Shown in pieces: positions 1 to 5,055 of a stretch of DNA of 5,055 nucleotides. This stretch comes from Deinococcus sp. (GTDB lineage: Bacteria > Deinococcota > Deinococci > Deinococcales > Deinococcaceae): NCBI RefSeq assembly GCF_018260405.1, contig NZ_JAGLBG010000132.1, positions 1 through 5,055 of the forward strand. The letters are read 5' to 3'. The translations under genes and the position numbers were made by a program. How positions within the stretch are numbered: the stretch's first letter is position 1; each line of letters starts with the position of its first letter. A model generated the notes under the pieces. That model made no database searches. It was given only the letters and a program-made list of their open reading frames with translations, and had not been told where the DNA came from.

Positions 1-98
1 CCACCACCTCAACCGAGCAAGCCTACCCCACTCTAGTCCTCTGAAAGACTTGCACTACAGTGCATGGCTCTTACCCAACGTATTCGTAGAGCAGATGA

Positions 99-131
99 CG
101 CTGTTCCTCATCCTAAGGATGAGGAACAGCG
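99..131. repeat. 33-base perfect palindrome with one central base
   Basis: Two 16-base arms, CGCTGTTCCTCATCCT at 99-114 and AGGATGAGGAACAGCG at 116-131, are exact reverse complements around A115. The hexamer GATGAC occurs directly repeated at both edges (94-99 and 131-136). The palindrome lies within the transposase remnant, and on the minus strand the central codon is the TAG at 113-115. No T-tract follows on either strand, so it is not a standard intrinsic terminator. Both arms still translate into plausible transposase text (AVPHP, then DEEQRHL). Confidence 0.9.
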
Positions 132-539
132 ATGACCACAGCATCTAGGACGTCCATCAGCATCTGGCTGTCATGCCGGTTCGCTCCAGACAGTACTACG
201 GCGAGTGGAATCCTTTTGGCATCCGTCAGCAGCGTACGTTTACAGCCTGCTTTGCCTGGGTCGGTGGGATGGCTGCCCGCCTCCTCGGGCGCTCCGAGAG
301 CCCCCTTTTTCCTAGGGGAGCTCTGACGATGCTTCCATCAGCGGCTTGCCATTCCCAGTCAATTCCGAGTTCCTGGTCATATTTTTCCAGCATGGTCGCC
401 CAGGCAGCGCGTAAGCATCCGTGTTCGACCCAGACCGTGAGCCGTTCGTGGACAGTGGATTTTGGGCCGTAGCGACGTGGGAGTTGGTTCCACTAACTAC
501 CGGTTCTGGCGAGCCAGACCAGCCCATTGAAGATGGCGC

Positions 540-561
540 GGGCGTCCCCCACGGGACGCCC
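540..561. repeat. 9-base inverted repeat, 4-base loop
   Basis: GGGCGTCCC (540-548) and GGGACGCCC (553-561) are perfect reverse complements around CCAC, making a very stable GC hairpin. It lies in the transposase remnant where the GGRPR residues are encoded, directly beside the place where the reading frame is lost. There is no adjacent T-tract, so a terminator role is not indicated. Confidence 0.85.
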
Positions 562-717
562 ATTGTTCTTTCTGGGGTTTGTCGATGACCAGAACTGGAG
601 CCAGACGAATCCAGAGCTCATCCGGCACTTCCTAGAGTGTGTCCTGAGTGTTGATTTGGTCTTGGTGGTGTTGCGTCGTCACTACAGCTCAGCAAACCAT
701 ATCTTCCGGACAGGCTC

Positions 718-984
718 TTAGCGCAGAATACGCAGCGCCTTGAGGATGGCGATCAGTACAACGCTGCCCAGCACGCCCCAGATCACGTTCATCAGCAGCG
801 ACTGGTGAGCGTAGTCGACGCTGCCGATATGCAGCATGCTGCCGAAAATCAGGTTTGCCAGGAAGGCCCCGACGATACCAATGAGGATGTTAGCGACAGC
901 GCCCTGCTGAGCGTCGGTCTTCATGACCATGCTAGCGAGCCAGCCACACAGTGCGCCAATGAGAATAGTACCGATCCAACCCAT
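718..984 (-). CDS. GlsB/YeaQ/YmgE family stress response membrane protein
   Basis: An 88-residue hydrophobic protein of the transglycosylase-associated (GlsB/YeaQ/YmgE) family, whose E. coli members are about 80-85 residues, so this one looks full length. Three membrane segments are visible: about residues 3-21 (WIGTILIGALCGWLASMVM), 29-50 (AVANILIGIVGAFLANLIF) and 64-84 (LLMNVIWGVLGSVVLIAIL). They are glycine-rich, with the IxIGIVGAFLxN block typical of the family, and are separated by short polar loops (KTDAQQG; HIGSVDYAHQS). It should be an inner-membrane protein. Family members are linked to general or envelope stress, and the molecular activity is unknown. The start is set by a clear AGGAGG (993-998) eight bases before the ATG. 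The TAA stop (718-720) directly abuts the end of the IS remnant, so the original C-terminus may have been altered by the insertion. The gene diverges from thrB. Confidence 0.92.
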   Translation of the reverse strand: MGWIGTILIGALCGWLASMVMKTDAQQGAVANILIGIVGAFLANLIFGSMLHIGSVDYAHQSLLMNVIWGVLGSVVLIAILKALRILR

Positions 985-1319
985 GTTAGTTACCTCCTAT
1001 GTCGTGCATTGAATTAGGTGCGTACAGATGCCAACGTCCTTTTCTACCCAGAGTGCAGCCCGTTGTTGAATGAAGCATGTCTTCCAGCTAAGTGCGGCAA
1101 TGTGCAGAAGCGTACTTTCTCAAGGTGGACCAAAGGACAAATGGAGGTCTGGCAAAGTTAGCTTAAAAAGTCTGCCTCAGTTTCACAGCTTCGGCCTCAT
1201 CTTGACCCCCCGCAGCCCAGACGCACATTTGTCTTACCCGGCCCGGCGCAAAACGCGGCCAAACGCTAGGATGAGTGCTGCCAAGCCGCCCTTGCCGGTG
1301 GCACGGAGGCCCTGAAACT

Positions 1320-1430
1320 ATGTCCGAGACCCCTGAACGCGCCTGCCTGCCCTCTTTTTTCCGCCCTCTGACGACTGCTGGCTCCTGGGTAACGCCGGAA
1401 CCTGCACCGGGGCGGCGTGGCCGGAGGTGA
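1320..1430 (+). CDS. Possible 36-codon upstream reading frame before thrB
   Basis: An ATG at 1320 opens a frame of 36 codons (MSETPERACLPSFFRPLTTAGSWVTPEPAPGRRGRR) ending at TGA 1428-1430, four bases before the thrB ATG. GGAGG at 1305-1309 lies ten bases upstream of it, a slightly long but usable spacing. Its stop codon overlaps the thrB ribosome binding site, the geometry expected for translational coupling. The peptide has no recognisable domain. It contains four Thr residues but no run of Thr or Ile codons, so it does not look like the classical threonine-operon attenuator peptide. It may simply be chance in GC-rich DNA. Nothing beyond start, spacing and stop position supports it. Confidence 0.22.
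   Translation: MSETPERACLPSFFRPLTTAGSWVTPEPAPGRRGRR
1423..1430 (+). promoter_or_regulatory. Ribosome binding site that fixes the thrB start
   Basis: GGAGGTGA lies seven bases (from the end of GGAGG) before ATG 1435. It supports that ATG over the in-frame GTG at 1417, which sits upstream of this site and has no comparable one of its own. Confidence 0.8.
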
Positions 1431-1434
1431 GGGC

Positions 1435-2343
1435 ATGACGTTCACGGTGCGGGCACCGGCTTCGAGTGCCAACCTAGGGCCGGGTTTTGACAGCCTGGGC
1501 CTGAGCGTGCCGCTATTTACCACCCTGCGCGTGACGCCGCAGGCCCGCACCGAGGTCGTTCCACTGGGGGCGGAACTGGCGGGCACCCCCGCCGACGAGA
1601 GCAACTATGTTTATAAGGCGATGCTGCTGGCCGCCAAACGAGCGGGGCGTGACCTGCCGCCTGCCCGCATCGAGGTCGAAACCGAGGTGCCGCTGGCGCG
1701 TGGCCTGGGGTCGAGTGCGGCGGCCCTGGTCGCGGGTGTAGTCGCCGGAAACGAGCTGCTAGGCCGCCCGCTGGACGACGAAACCGTGCTGGAGGTAGCC
1801 GCCCGTGAGGAAGGCCATCCCGACAACGTGGCCCCGGCGCTGTTTGGCGGCATCGTTGTCGCCACGCTGGACAAGCTGGGCACGCACTATGTGCGGCTGG
1901 ACCCGCCCGCCAACCTGGGCGTGACCGTCCTGGTGCCCGACTTCGAGCTTTCGACCAGCAAGGCACGCGCGGTGCTGCCCCGCGAATACAGCCGCGCCGA
2001 CGCCGTTCACGCGCTGTCTCACTCGGCGCTGCTGGCGGCGGCCCTTAGTGTGGGGCGGCTCGACCTGCTGCAACACGCCATGCAGGACTACATTCACCAG
2101 ATCTGGCGTGCGCCGCTGGTGCCGGGCCTGAGCGACATTCTGGAAGACGCTCACAAATACGGCGCACTGGGCGCGGCTCTCAGCGGCGCGGGGCCGACGG
2201 TACTGTGCTTTCACGACACGCGCGAACCGACAGACAGGCTGCACGCCTACCTGAACAGCGTGATGAAGAAAAACGGCCTGACCGGGCGCGTGATGGACTT
2301 TCCGATTGATACGGCGGGTACGGTCGTCACGCGGGGGTCATAA
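1435..2343 (+). CDS. thrB: Homoserine kinase
   Basis: Homoserine kinase (EC 2.7.1.39) phosphorylates L-homoserine with ATP to O-phospho-L-homoserine, the substrate of threonine synthase, in the cytoplasm. The 302-residue protein has the usual family length and the complete GHMP kinase pattern. The N-terminal block APASSANLGPGFDSLG is at residues 7-22, and the ATP-binding glycine/serine loop PLARGLGSSAAALVAG at 86-101. HPDNVAPALFGG, characteristic of ThrB, is at 128-139, and the C-terminal glycine loop GAALSGAGPTVLCF at 246-259. No lesion or missing motif is visible. The start at 1435 is chosen because of the GGAGGTGA just upstream and because the protein then begins MTFTVRAPASSANLG, as typical homoserine kinases do; a GTG at 1417 would add six residues (MAGGEG). 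No other thr gene is adjacent: the upstream neighbour is divergent and the downstream one convergent, so thrB appears to be transcribed alone here. Confidence 0.96.
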   Translation: MTFTVRAPASSANLGPGFDSLGLSVPLFTTLRVTPQARTEVVPLGAELAGTPADESNYVYKAMLLAAKRAGRDLPPARIEVETEVPLARGLGSSAAALVAGVVAGNELLGRPLDDETVLEVAAREEGHPDNVAPALFGGIVVATLDKLGTHYVRLDPPANLGVTVLVPDFELSTSKARAVLPREYSRADAVHALSHSALLAAALSVGRLDLLQHAMQDYIHQIWRAPLVPGLSDILEDAHKYGALGAALSGAGPTVLCFHDTREPTDRLHAYLNSVMKKNGLTGRVMDFPIDTAGTVVTRGS

Positions 2344-2365
2344 GAACTGCGGCCTGTTTCGTTGA

Positions 2366-2388
2366 CCACCCGCCCAGGCGCCTGGTGG
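2366..2388. terminator. GC-rich hairpin in the convergent spacer, possible terminator
   Basis: CCACC (2366-2370) can pair with GGTGG (2384-2388), and CGC can pair with GCG inside it, leaving a small bulge. CCAGGCGCCTGG is also self-complementary. The hairpin lies 22 bases after the thrB stop and between convergent genes, where a bidirectional terminator would be useful. No T-tract follows on either strand, so it does not meet the standard intrinsic criterion. Confidence 0.3.
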
Positions 2389-2462
2389 CGAACTGCACGC
2401 CCGCCATCCAGCTGGCCGGAATGTAGCAGAATCCATGATTTCGGCGTCAAGCCGCCCCAGAT

Positions 2463-4754
2463 TCAGTGTTCCAGCCGAATCCGTGGCAACAGGCGATCCA
2501 GCCAGCGCGGCAGCCACCAGTTCCAGTCGCCCGCCAGTTTCAGAAAGCTGGGCACCAGTACTAGCCTGACCAGCGTAGCGTCGAGCAAAACCGCCACTGC
2601 CAGCCCCAGGCCAATGCTTTTGCTGGCCACCACGCGCCCGAAAATAAAGGCGCAGAACACGATGAACATGATAATGGCCGCGCTGGTGATGATCCGGGCG
2701 GTGTGGCCCACGCCCAGCACCACGGCCTCGGCGTTGCTGGCCCCGCGCAGATGCTCTTCTTGCACGCGCGAGAGCAAAAAGATTTCGTAATCCATGCTGA
2801 GGCCAAACATCACCGCGAACAGCATCACGGGCAGACTGGCGTCAAGCATGCCGACATCCTGCGGAATGCCCAGCAGCGGCGCAAAAGTGCCGTTCTGCAC
2901 GACCTGCGTGACTACGCCCGCCGCCGCGCCCACCGTCAGGGCATTCATCAGCAGGCTCTTAAGCGGAATCAGCAGGCTGCGAAAGGCCACGGTAAGCAGA
3001 AGGAACGTACCCGCAAAAACCGAGATCACCACGGTGGGCAGCGCGTCGCTGATCTGGCGGCTCCATTCACGCTCACCGATGGGTGCGCCGCCCAGCAGGT
3101 AATGAAAGCCGCTGGCGCCTAGCGTGCGGCGCAGGCGTTCCTCGAAAGCCGGTATCTGGTCGGCCCGCAGCGAGCGGTCGGGAATAACGCTCAGGCGCAA
3201 AAAGGTACGCTCCTGACTGAACGAGCGCCGGTTCAGGGCGCTGAGGGCCGCCAGCGAGTCTTGTGATGTGCCGACCGTCCCTTTCAGGTTCTGTAAGTCT
3301 GCTGGGGTCACGAACGGGCTGATGACCCCGCGTACCCCTGGCAAGGCCCTTAGCCTGGTCACGACCTGCTGAAAGCGGGGGCGATCCGCCGGGCCGTAGC
3401 GCTGCCCCTGCAAATCGAGGACAACCTCGAACTGGCTGAGCAGGCCGCCCGCCCCCATCCGTCTCACGTCGTCGAGGGCGTCACGGCTCTCGACCCCGTG
3501 CGAGAGGCCCCAGGCCCCGGCGTACCCGGTCTTCATATGAAACGCCGGAAGCGCCAACACCAGCAAAAACGCCGCCGAGAGCAGCACGCTAAGCCAGGGC
3601 CGGGCGGTCACGCGGCGGGCAAAGCCGGTCCAGCTGGCGGAAGCGTCGGGCGACTGCGCCCAGCCGACCCGCAACAGGCGCGGACTGTTGACCCGCTCGC
3701 CCAGCAGCGCCAGCAGAGCGGGCAGGGCCGTGACGCTCGCCAACACGGTCAGGACTACCGCCAGCACGCCACCAATCCCGATGCTCCGCAGGAAGGTGAC
3801 GTTCGGAATAATGAGTCCGGCCATAGCAATAGCGACCGTGCTGCCGCTGAAAATGACACTGCGCCCGGCGGTCAGCACCGTGTTGGCGGCGGCGGCGCGG
3901 CTCGCGGCGGGGCCAGCGACCGCTTGATGGCCCAGGCCCAGTTCCGGATGGCCCGGTTCCGGATGGGCCAGCGCCCCGCGTGACAGTTCCTCGCGGAAGC
4001 GGTTGACCATCAGCAGCGCGTAATCGATTCCGGCTCCTAGGCCCAGCATGGTAATCACGCTCTGGGCAAAGGTGCTAACCGGCATCAGGTGCGTCAGGCC
4101 GAACAGCGCTGCCATCGCTACTGTGATGCTCAGCAGCCCGACCACCAGGGGCAGACCCGTGGCGACCAGCGCCCCGAAGACCACCAGCAGCATCCCGGCG
4201 ATCAGCGGCAGGGCCATCAATTCGCTGCGCTTGGTGTCGTTCTCGGCAAACGCCGTAAAGTCGTCGGCAATCGCCTGCCCCCCGGTGACCCGCACCCGCA
4301 ACTGCGGCGACTCGGCCTGCTGGGCGTAGGCCCTGACCCGCCGCAAGGTCTCGGACGCACCCTCATTCAGCGGAATCTGGGCGGCTGTCAGCGTCATCCC
4401 CCCGTCCTCTGGTGAAGGCGGTGCCCCGGAAACCTGCCCGGCCAGATTCCGGGCACTGATCACCCGCCCGACGCCTTCGACTTTTGCCAGCCCGGCCAGA
4501 AACTTCTGATAGGTGGCCTGCCCCTGCGGGGTGGTCAGCGGCGGCGTGCTGTAGGTCACCAGTAGAGCCGTGTTGGTGTCTTTCTCGCCGAACTCCTGGC
4601 GCAAAATCTCCGATACGCGGCTGCTCTCGGTATCGGTCAGACTGCCCGCAGCCTTGGCGGTCAGCGCGGCGGGGGTACGGGCCGCCAGAGGCAAACTAAG
4701 CAGCGCGGCCAGCACCCAGACCAGCAGAACGAGGCCGGGCATGCGGGAAACCAT
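2463..4754 (-). CDS. MMPL family (RND superfamily) transporter
   Basis: A large inner-membrane exporter of the MMPL/RND type, probably driven by protons; the substrate (lipid, lipid-linked or hydrophobic compound) cannot be told from sequence. From ATG 4754 it has 763 residues, normal for single-chain bacterial MMPL proteins. It shows the duplicated layout. In each half an isolated membrane helix (LVLLVWVLAALLSLPLA at the start; WLSVLLSAAFLLVLALPAF mid-protein) leads into an extracytoplasmic domain and then a block of five helices. GLGAGIDYALLMVNRFREE and VMFGLSMDYEIFLLSRVQEE are the paired GxxxDY motifs associated with the proton pathway in MmpL proteins. Start choice is uncertain. The frame stays open to ATG 4883, which has GAGGAA upstream, but that would add 43 non-homologous-looking residues and place an intrinsic terminator inside the gene. 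GTG 4772 has TACAGT six bases ahead and could suit a leaderless start. ATG 4754 lacks a ribosome binding site. The gene converges on thrB. Confidence 0.9.
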   Translation of the reverse strand: MVSRMPGLVLLVWVLAALLSLPLAARTPAALTAKAAGSLTDTESSRVSEILRQEFGEKDTNTALLVTYSTPPLTTPQGQATYQKFLAGLAKVEGVGRVISARNLAGQVSGAPPSPEDGGMTLTAAQIPLNEGASETLRRVRAYAQQAESPQLRVRVTGGQAIADDFTAFAENDTKRSELMALPLIAGMLLVVFGALVATGLPLVVGLLSITVAMAALFGLTHLMPVSTFAQSVITMLGLGAGIDYALLMVNRFREELSRGALAHPEPGHPELGLGHQAVAGPAASRAAAANTVLTAGRSVIFSGSTVAIAMAGLIIPNVTFLRSIGIGGVLAVVLTVLASVTALPALLALLGERVNSPRLLRVGWAQSPDASASWTGFARRVTARPWLSVLLSAAFLLVLALPAFHMKTGYAGAWGLSHGVESRDALDDVRRMGAGGLLSQFEVVLDLQGQRYGPADRPRFQQVVTRLRALPGVRGVISPFVTPADLQNLKGTVGTSQDSLAALSALNRRSFSQERTFLRLSVIPDRSLRADQIPAFEERLRRTLGASGFHYLLGGAPIGEREWSRQISDALPTVVISVFAGTFLLLTVAFRSLLIPLKSLLMNALTVGAAAGVVTQVVQNGTFAPLLGIPQDVGMLDASLPVMLFAVMFGLSMDYEIFLLSRVQEEHLRGASNAEAVVLGVGHTARIITSAAIIMFIVFCAFIFGRVVASKSIGLGLAVAVLLDATLVRLVLVPSFLKLAGDWNWWLPRWLDRLLPRIRLEH
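3941..3970. repeat. Two tandem 15-base units in the MMPL gene
   Basis: GTTCCGGATGGCCCG (3941-3955) is followed directly by GTTCCGGATGGGCCA (3956-3970), 13 of 15 bases alike. On the coding (minus) strand they give AHPEP-GHPEL, and a more diverged third unit (GLGHQ) may follow. The repeat is in frame. It falls just after the first GxxxDY helix (RFREELSRG), in what should be the cytoplasmic loop, so it probably only changes loop length. Confidence 0.75.
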
Positions 4755-4848
4755 ACGGGATAGGAGAAGCACACCCGCACTGTAGCGGGACACGGCGCGG
4801 CTTTCCGTTCCCCCCAGTCGCTCTGCGCCTCTAAAAAAGGTGCCGACC

Positions 4849-4879
4849 AAAAAAACAGGCCCCCAACCTGAGAGCCTGT
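4849..4879 (-). terminator. Intrinsic terminator on the minus strand, overlapping the MMPL 5' region
   Basis: Read on the minus strand from 4879, ACAGGCTCTC is followed by the loop AGGTT and then GGGGGCCTGT. This pairs as a 10-base stem (two G-U pairs) with a 5-base loop, followed at once by an uninterrupted T run (4854-4849, seven T counting the last stem base). This is the standard form of a Rho-independent terminator. It begins two bases downstream of ATG 4881-4883, so it lies inside the longest possible MMPL frame. It could terminate an upstream minus-strand gene, now largely outside the window or cut by the IS, or act as an attenuator for the MMPL gene. On the plus strand there is no T-tract. 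Confidence 0.7.
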
Positions 4880-4883
4880 GCAT

Positions 4884-4984
4884 AAGGATTTCCTCATTGT
4901 CGCGGGCAATATGGGCAGCCGGTCTTTAACGCTGGCTTTCTCGAAGGCTTACGGGGTTAGTAAGGTGCCGGGTTTGCTGTCTTA
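4884..4984. other. Short spacer between MMPL 5' region and IS end
   Basis: No complete gene is visible. On the minus strand one frame is open from the IS junction to TAA at 4926-4928 (ending ...TNPVSLRESQR), 47 bases before the terminator at 4849-4879. This could be the tail of a gene cut by the IS insertion, but 18 codons are too few to identify. GAGGAA near 4892 resembles a ribosome binding site for the ATG at 4881-4883. Confidence 0.4.
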
Positions 4985-5055
4985 GAGGCTGTCTGAGGCC
5001 CTAACCATGGGAAATGTTTTAGGCTTTAACGGTGGAACGCGCAGCTTACCCTAGC
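4985..5055. mobile_element. Terminus of a second IS5-type element, running off the window
   Basis: GAGGCTGTCTGA at 4985-4996 looks like an IS5-family terminal inverted repeat, preceded by TTA. It matches the end of the first remnant (GAGCCTGTCCGG, read from 717) at 9 of the first 11 bases. No transposase text can be read in the remaining 60 bases: the short frame starting at ATG 5007 closes at TAG 5052. It could be the terminus of a full IS, a remnant or a small non-autonomous element. The call rests on this short terminal match only. Confidence 0.4.

Larger units (their letters stand above)
71..628 (-). pseudogene. Broken IS5-family DDE transposase
   Basis: Conceptual translation on the minus strand gives family blocks in the correct order: VPDELWIRLAPVL, GGRPR, AIFNGLVWLARTGS, WNQLPRRYGPKSTVHERL, IDWEWQAADGSIVRAPLG, HPTDPGKAGCKRTLLTDAKRIPLAVVLSGANRHDSQM. 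The D of AADGS is the likely first catalytic Asp of the DDE triad. The blocks carrying the second Asp and the Glu are not present. Lesions are: a frame change in the GGRPR/AIFNG junction (about 536-545), an in-frame TAG at 493-495 where the family normally has Gln (TGxQW), a frame change at an A5G5 run (301-310), and another TAG at 113-115. The reading becomes unalignable after HLLYEYVG and hits TAA at 71-73. The GTG at 628 is only a notional start. The A5G5 run could once have been a programmed -1 site, but with the other lesions the gene is dead. Confidence 0.75.
71..717 (-). mobile_element. Degenerate IS5-family insertion sequence remnant
   Basis: On the minus strand this stretch reads as a broken IS5-type transposase, beginning near the terminal sequence GAGCCTGTCCGG at 717 going down. 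That terminus closely resembles GAGGCTGTCTGA at 4985 (9 of the first 11 bases), and it sits next to TAA. Known IS5 subgroups (IS1031/IS427-like) insert at TA- or TNA-type sites, so this fits. The other terminus was not found: no inverted copy of the 717 end occurs before position 130, so the element is either truncated at the left or continues out of the window. Bases 1-70 hold no gene I recognise, only a small inverted repeat (TGCACT/AGTGCA, 51-64). The assignment rests on transposase protein motifs, and the exact subgroup is uncertain. Confidence 0.7.
985..1434. other. Divergent intergenic region between glsB-like gene and thrB
   Basis: About 450 bases separate the two divergent starts. On the glsB side the only clear signal is its ribosome binding site at 993-998. 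On the thrB side there are fragments of promoter-like sequence: TTGACC at 1202-1207 could be a -35 box with a weak ACATTT at 1225-1230, and TAGGAT at 1267-1272 could be a -10 box without a matching -35. None is convincing. No RNA gene, and no repeat or palindromic operator of note, was seen. The last 110 bases contain a small upstream reading frame, listed separately. The other open frames here lack family features or initiation signals. Confidence 0.6.

Noticed and set aside
99..131. Palindrome as a Rho-independent terminator
   Set aside because: No T-tract follows either arm, and the one-base centre would force a distorted loop.
132..472. Overlapping plus-strand frames across the IS remnant (MTTASRTSIS..., MPVRSRQYYG...)
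   Set aside because: The minus strand carries clear transposase text through the same bases; the plus-strand frames have no family features.
985..1434. Radiation/desiccation response motif or other palindromic operator in the divergent region
   Set aside because: I looked for a long AT-rich palindrome of that kind and saw none.
1417..1434. GTG 1417 as the thrB start
   Set aside because: The ribosome binding site GGAGGTGA lies downstream of it and serves ATG 1435; the extra residues MAGGEG are simply that site translated.
1759..2244. 161-residue minus-strand open frame opposite thrB
   Set aside because: It is antisense to the homoserine kinase, has no recognisable motif, and its long length follows from high GC content.
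3498..3983. 161-residue plus-strand open frame opposite the MMPL gene
   Set aside because: It is rich in Arg, Gln, His and Gly with no domain, and lies wholly antisense to a well supported transporter. It is a GC-rich shadow frame.
1..5055. CRISPR array, tRNA or rRNA genes
   Set aside because: No regularly spaced repeats, cloverleaf-type sequence or conserved rRNA blocks were recognised on either strand.

Overview
The window looks like chromosomal DNA of a Deinococcus-type bacterium. The basis is the high-GC coding sequence, a GlsB/YeaQ-type small membrane protein, a compact homoserine kinase, an MMPL exporter and several IS5-type elements. The genus assignment is an inference from gene style and composition, not something the sequence proves.

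Layout: (1) From roughly 71 to 717 there is the wreck of an IS5-family transposase on the minus strand. It keeps recognisable family blocks but is broken by two in-frame TAG codons and two frame shifts, and it lacks the C-terminal half. Its outer end, ending GACAGGCTC at 717, abuts the stop codon of the next gene. (2) 718-984, minus strand, is a complete 88-residue GlsB/YeaQ/YmgE family membrane protein with a strong ribosome binding site. (3) 985-1434 is a roughly 450-base divergent intergenic region, with a possible 36-codon upstream reading frame just before thrB. (4) 1435-2343, plus strand, is homoserine kinase ThrB, a GHMP kinase with all three family motifs. (5) 2344-2462 is a short convergent spacer holding a GC-rich hairpin. 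(6) Minus strand from 2463 up to 4754 (possibly 4772 or 4883) is a large MMPL/RND-type transporter with two GxxxDY motifs. (7) A strong intrinsic terminator reading on the minus strand lies at 4849-4879, inside the longest possible MMPL reading frame. (8) From about 4985 to the window end is a second IS5-type terminus.

The three intact genes are not an operon. glsB and thrB diverge, and thrB and the MMPL gene converge. They carry out unrelated jobs: envelope stress, threonine biosynthesis and membrane export. The IS-like ends on both sides bracket a 4.27 kb block. Because thrB is a core biosynthetic gene, independent insertions into ordinary chromosome are likelier than a composite transposon.

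I did not find a convincing new biological system. The items most worth a second look are the 33-base perfect palindrome centred on a stop codon in the dead transposase, the way lesions in that pseudogene coincide with hairpins, and the terminator that overlaps the apparent 5' end of the MMPL gene.
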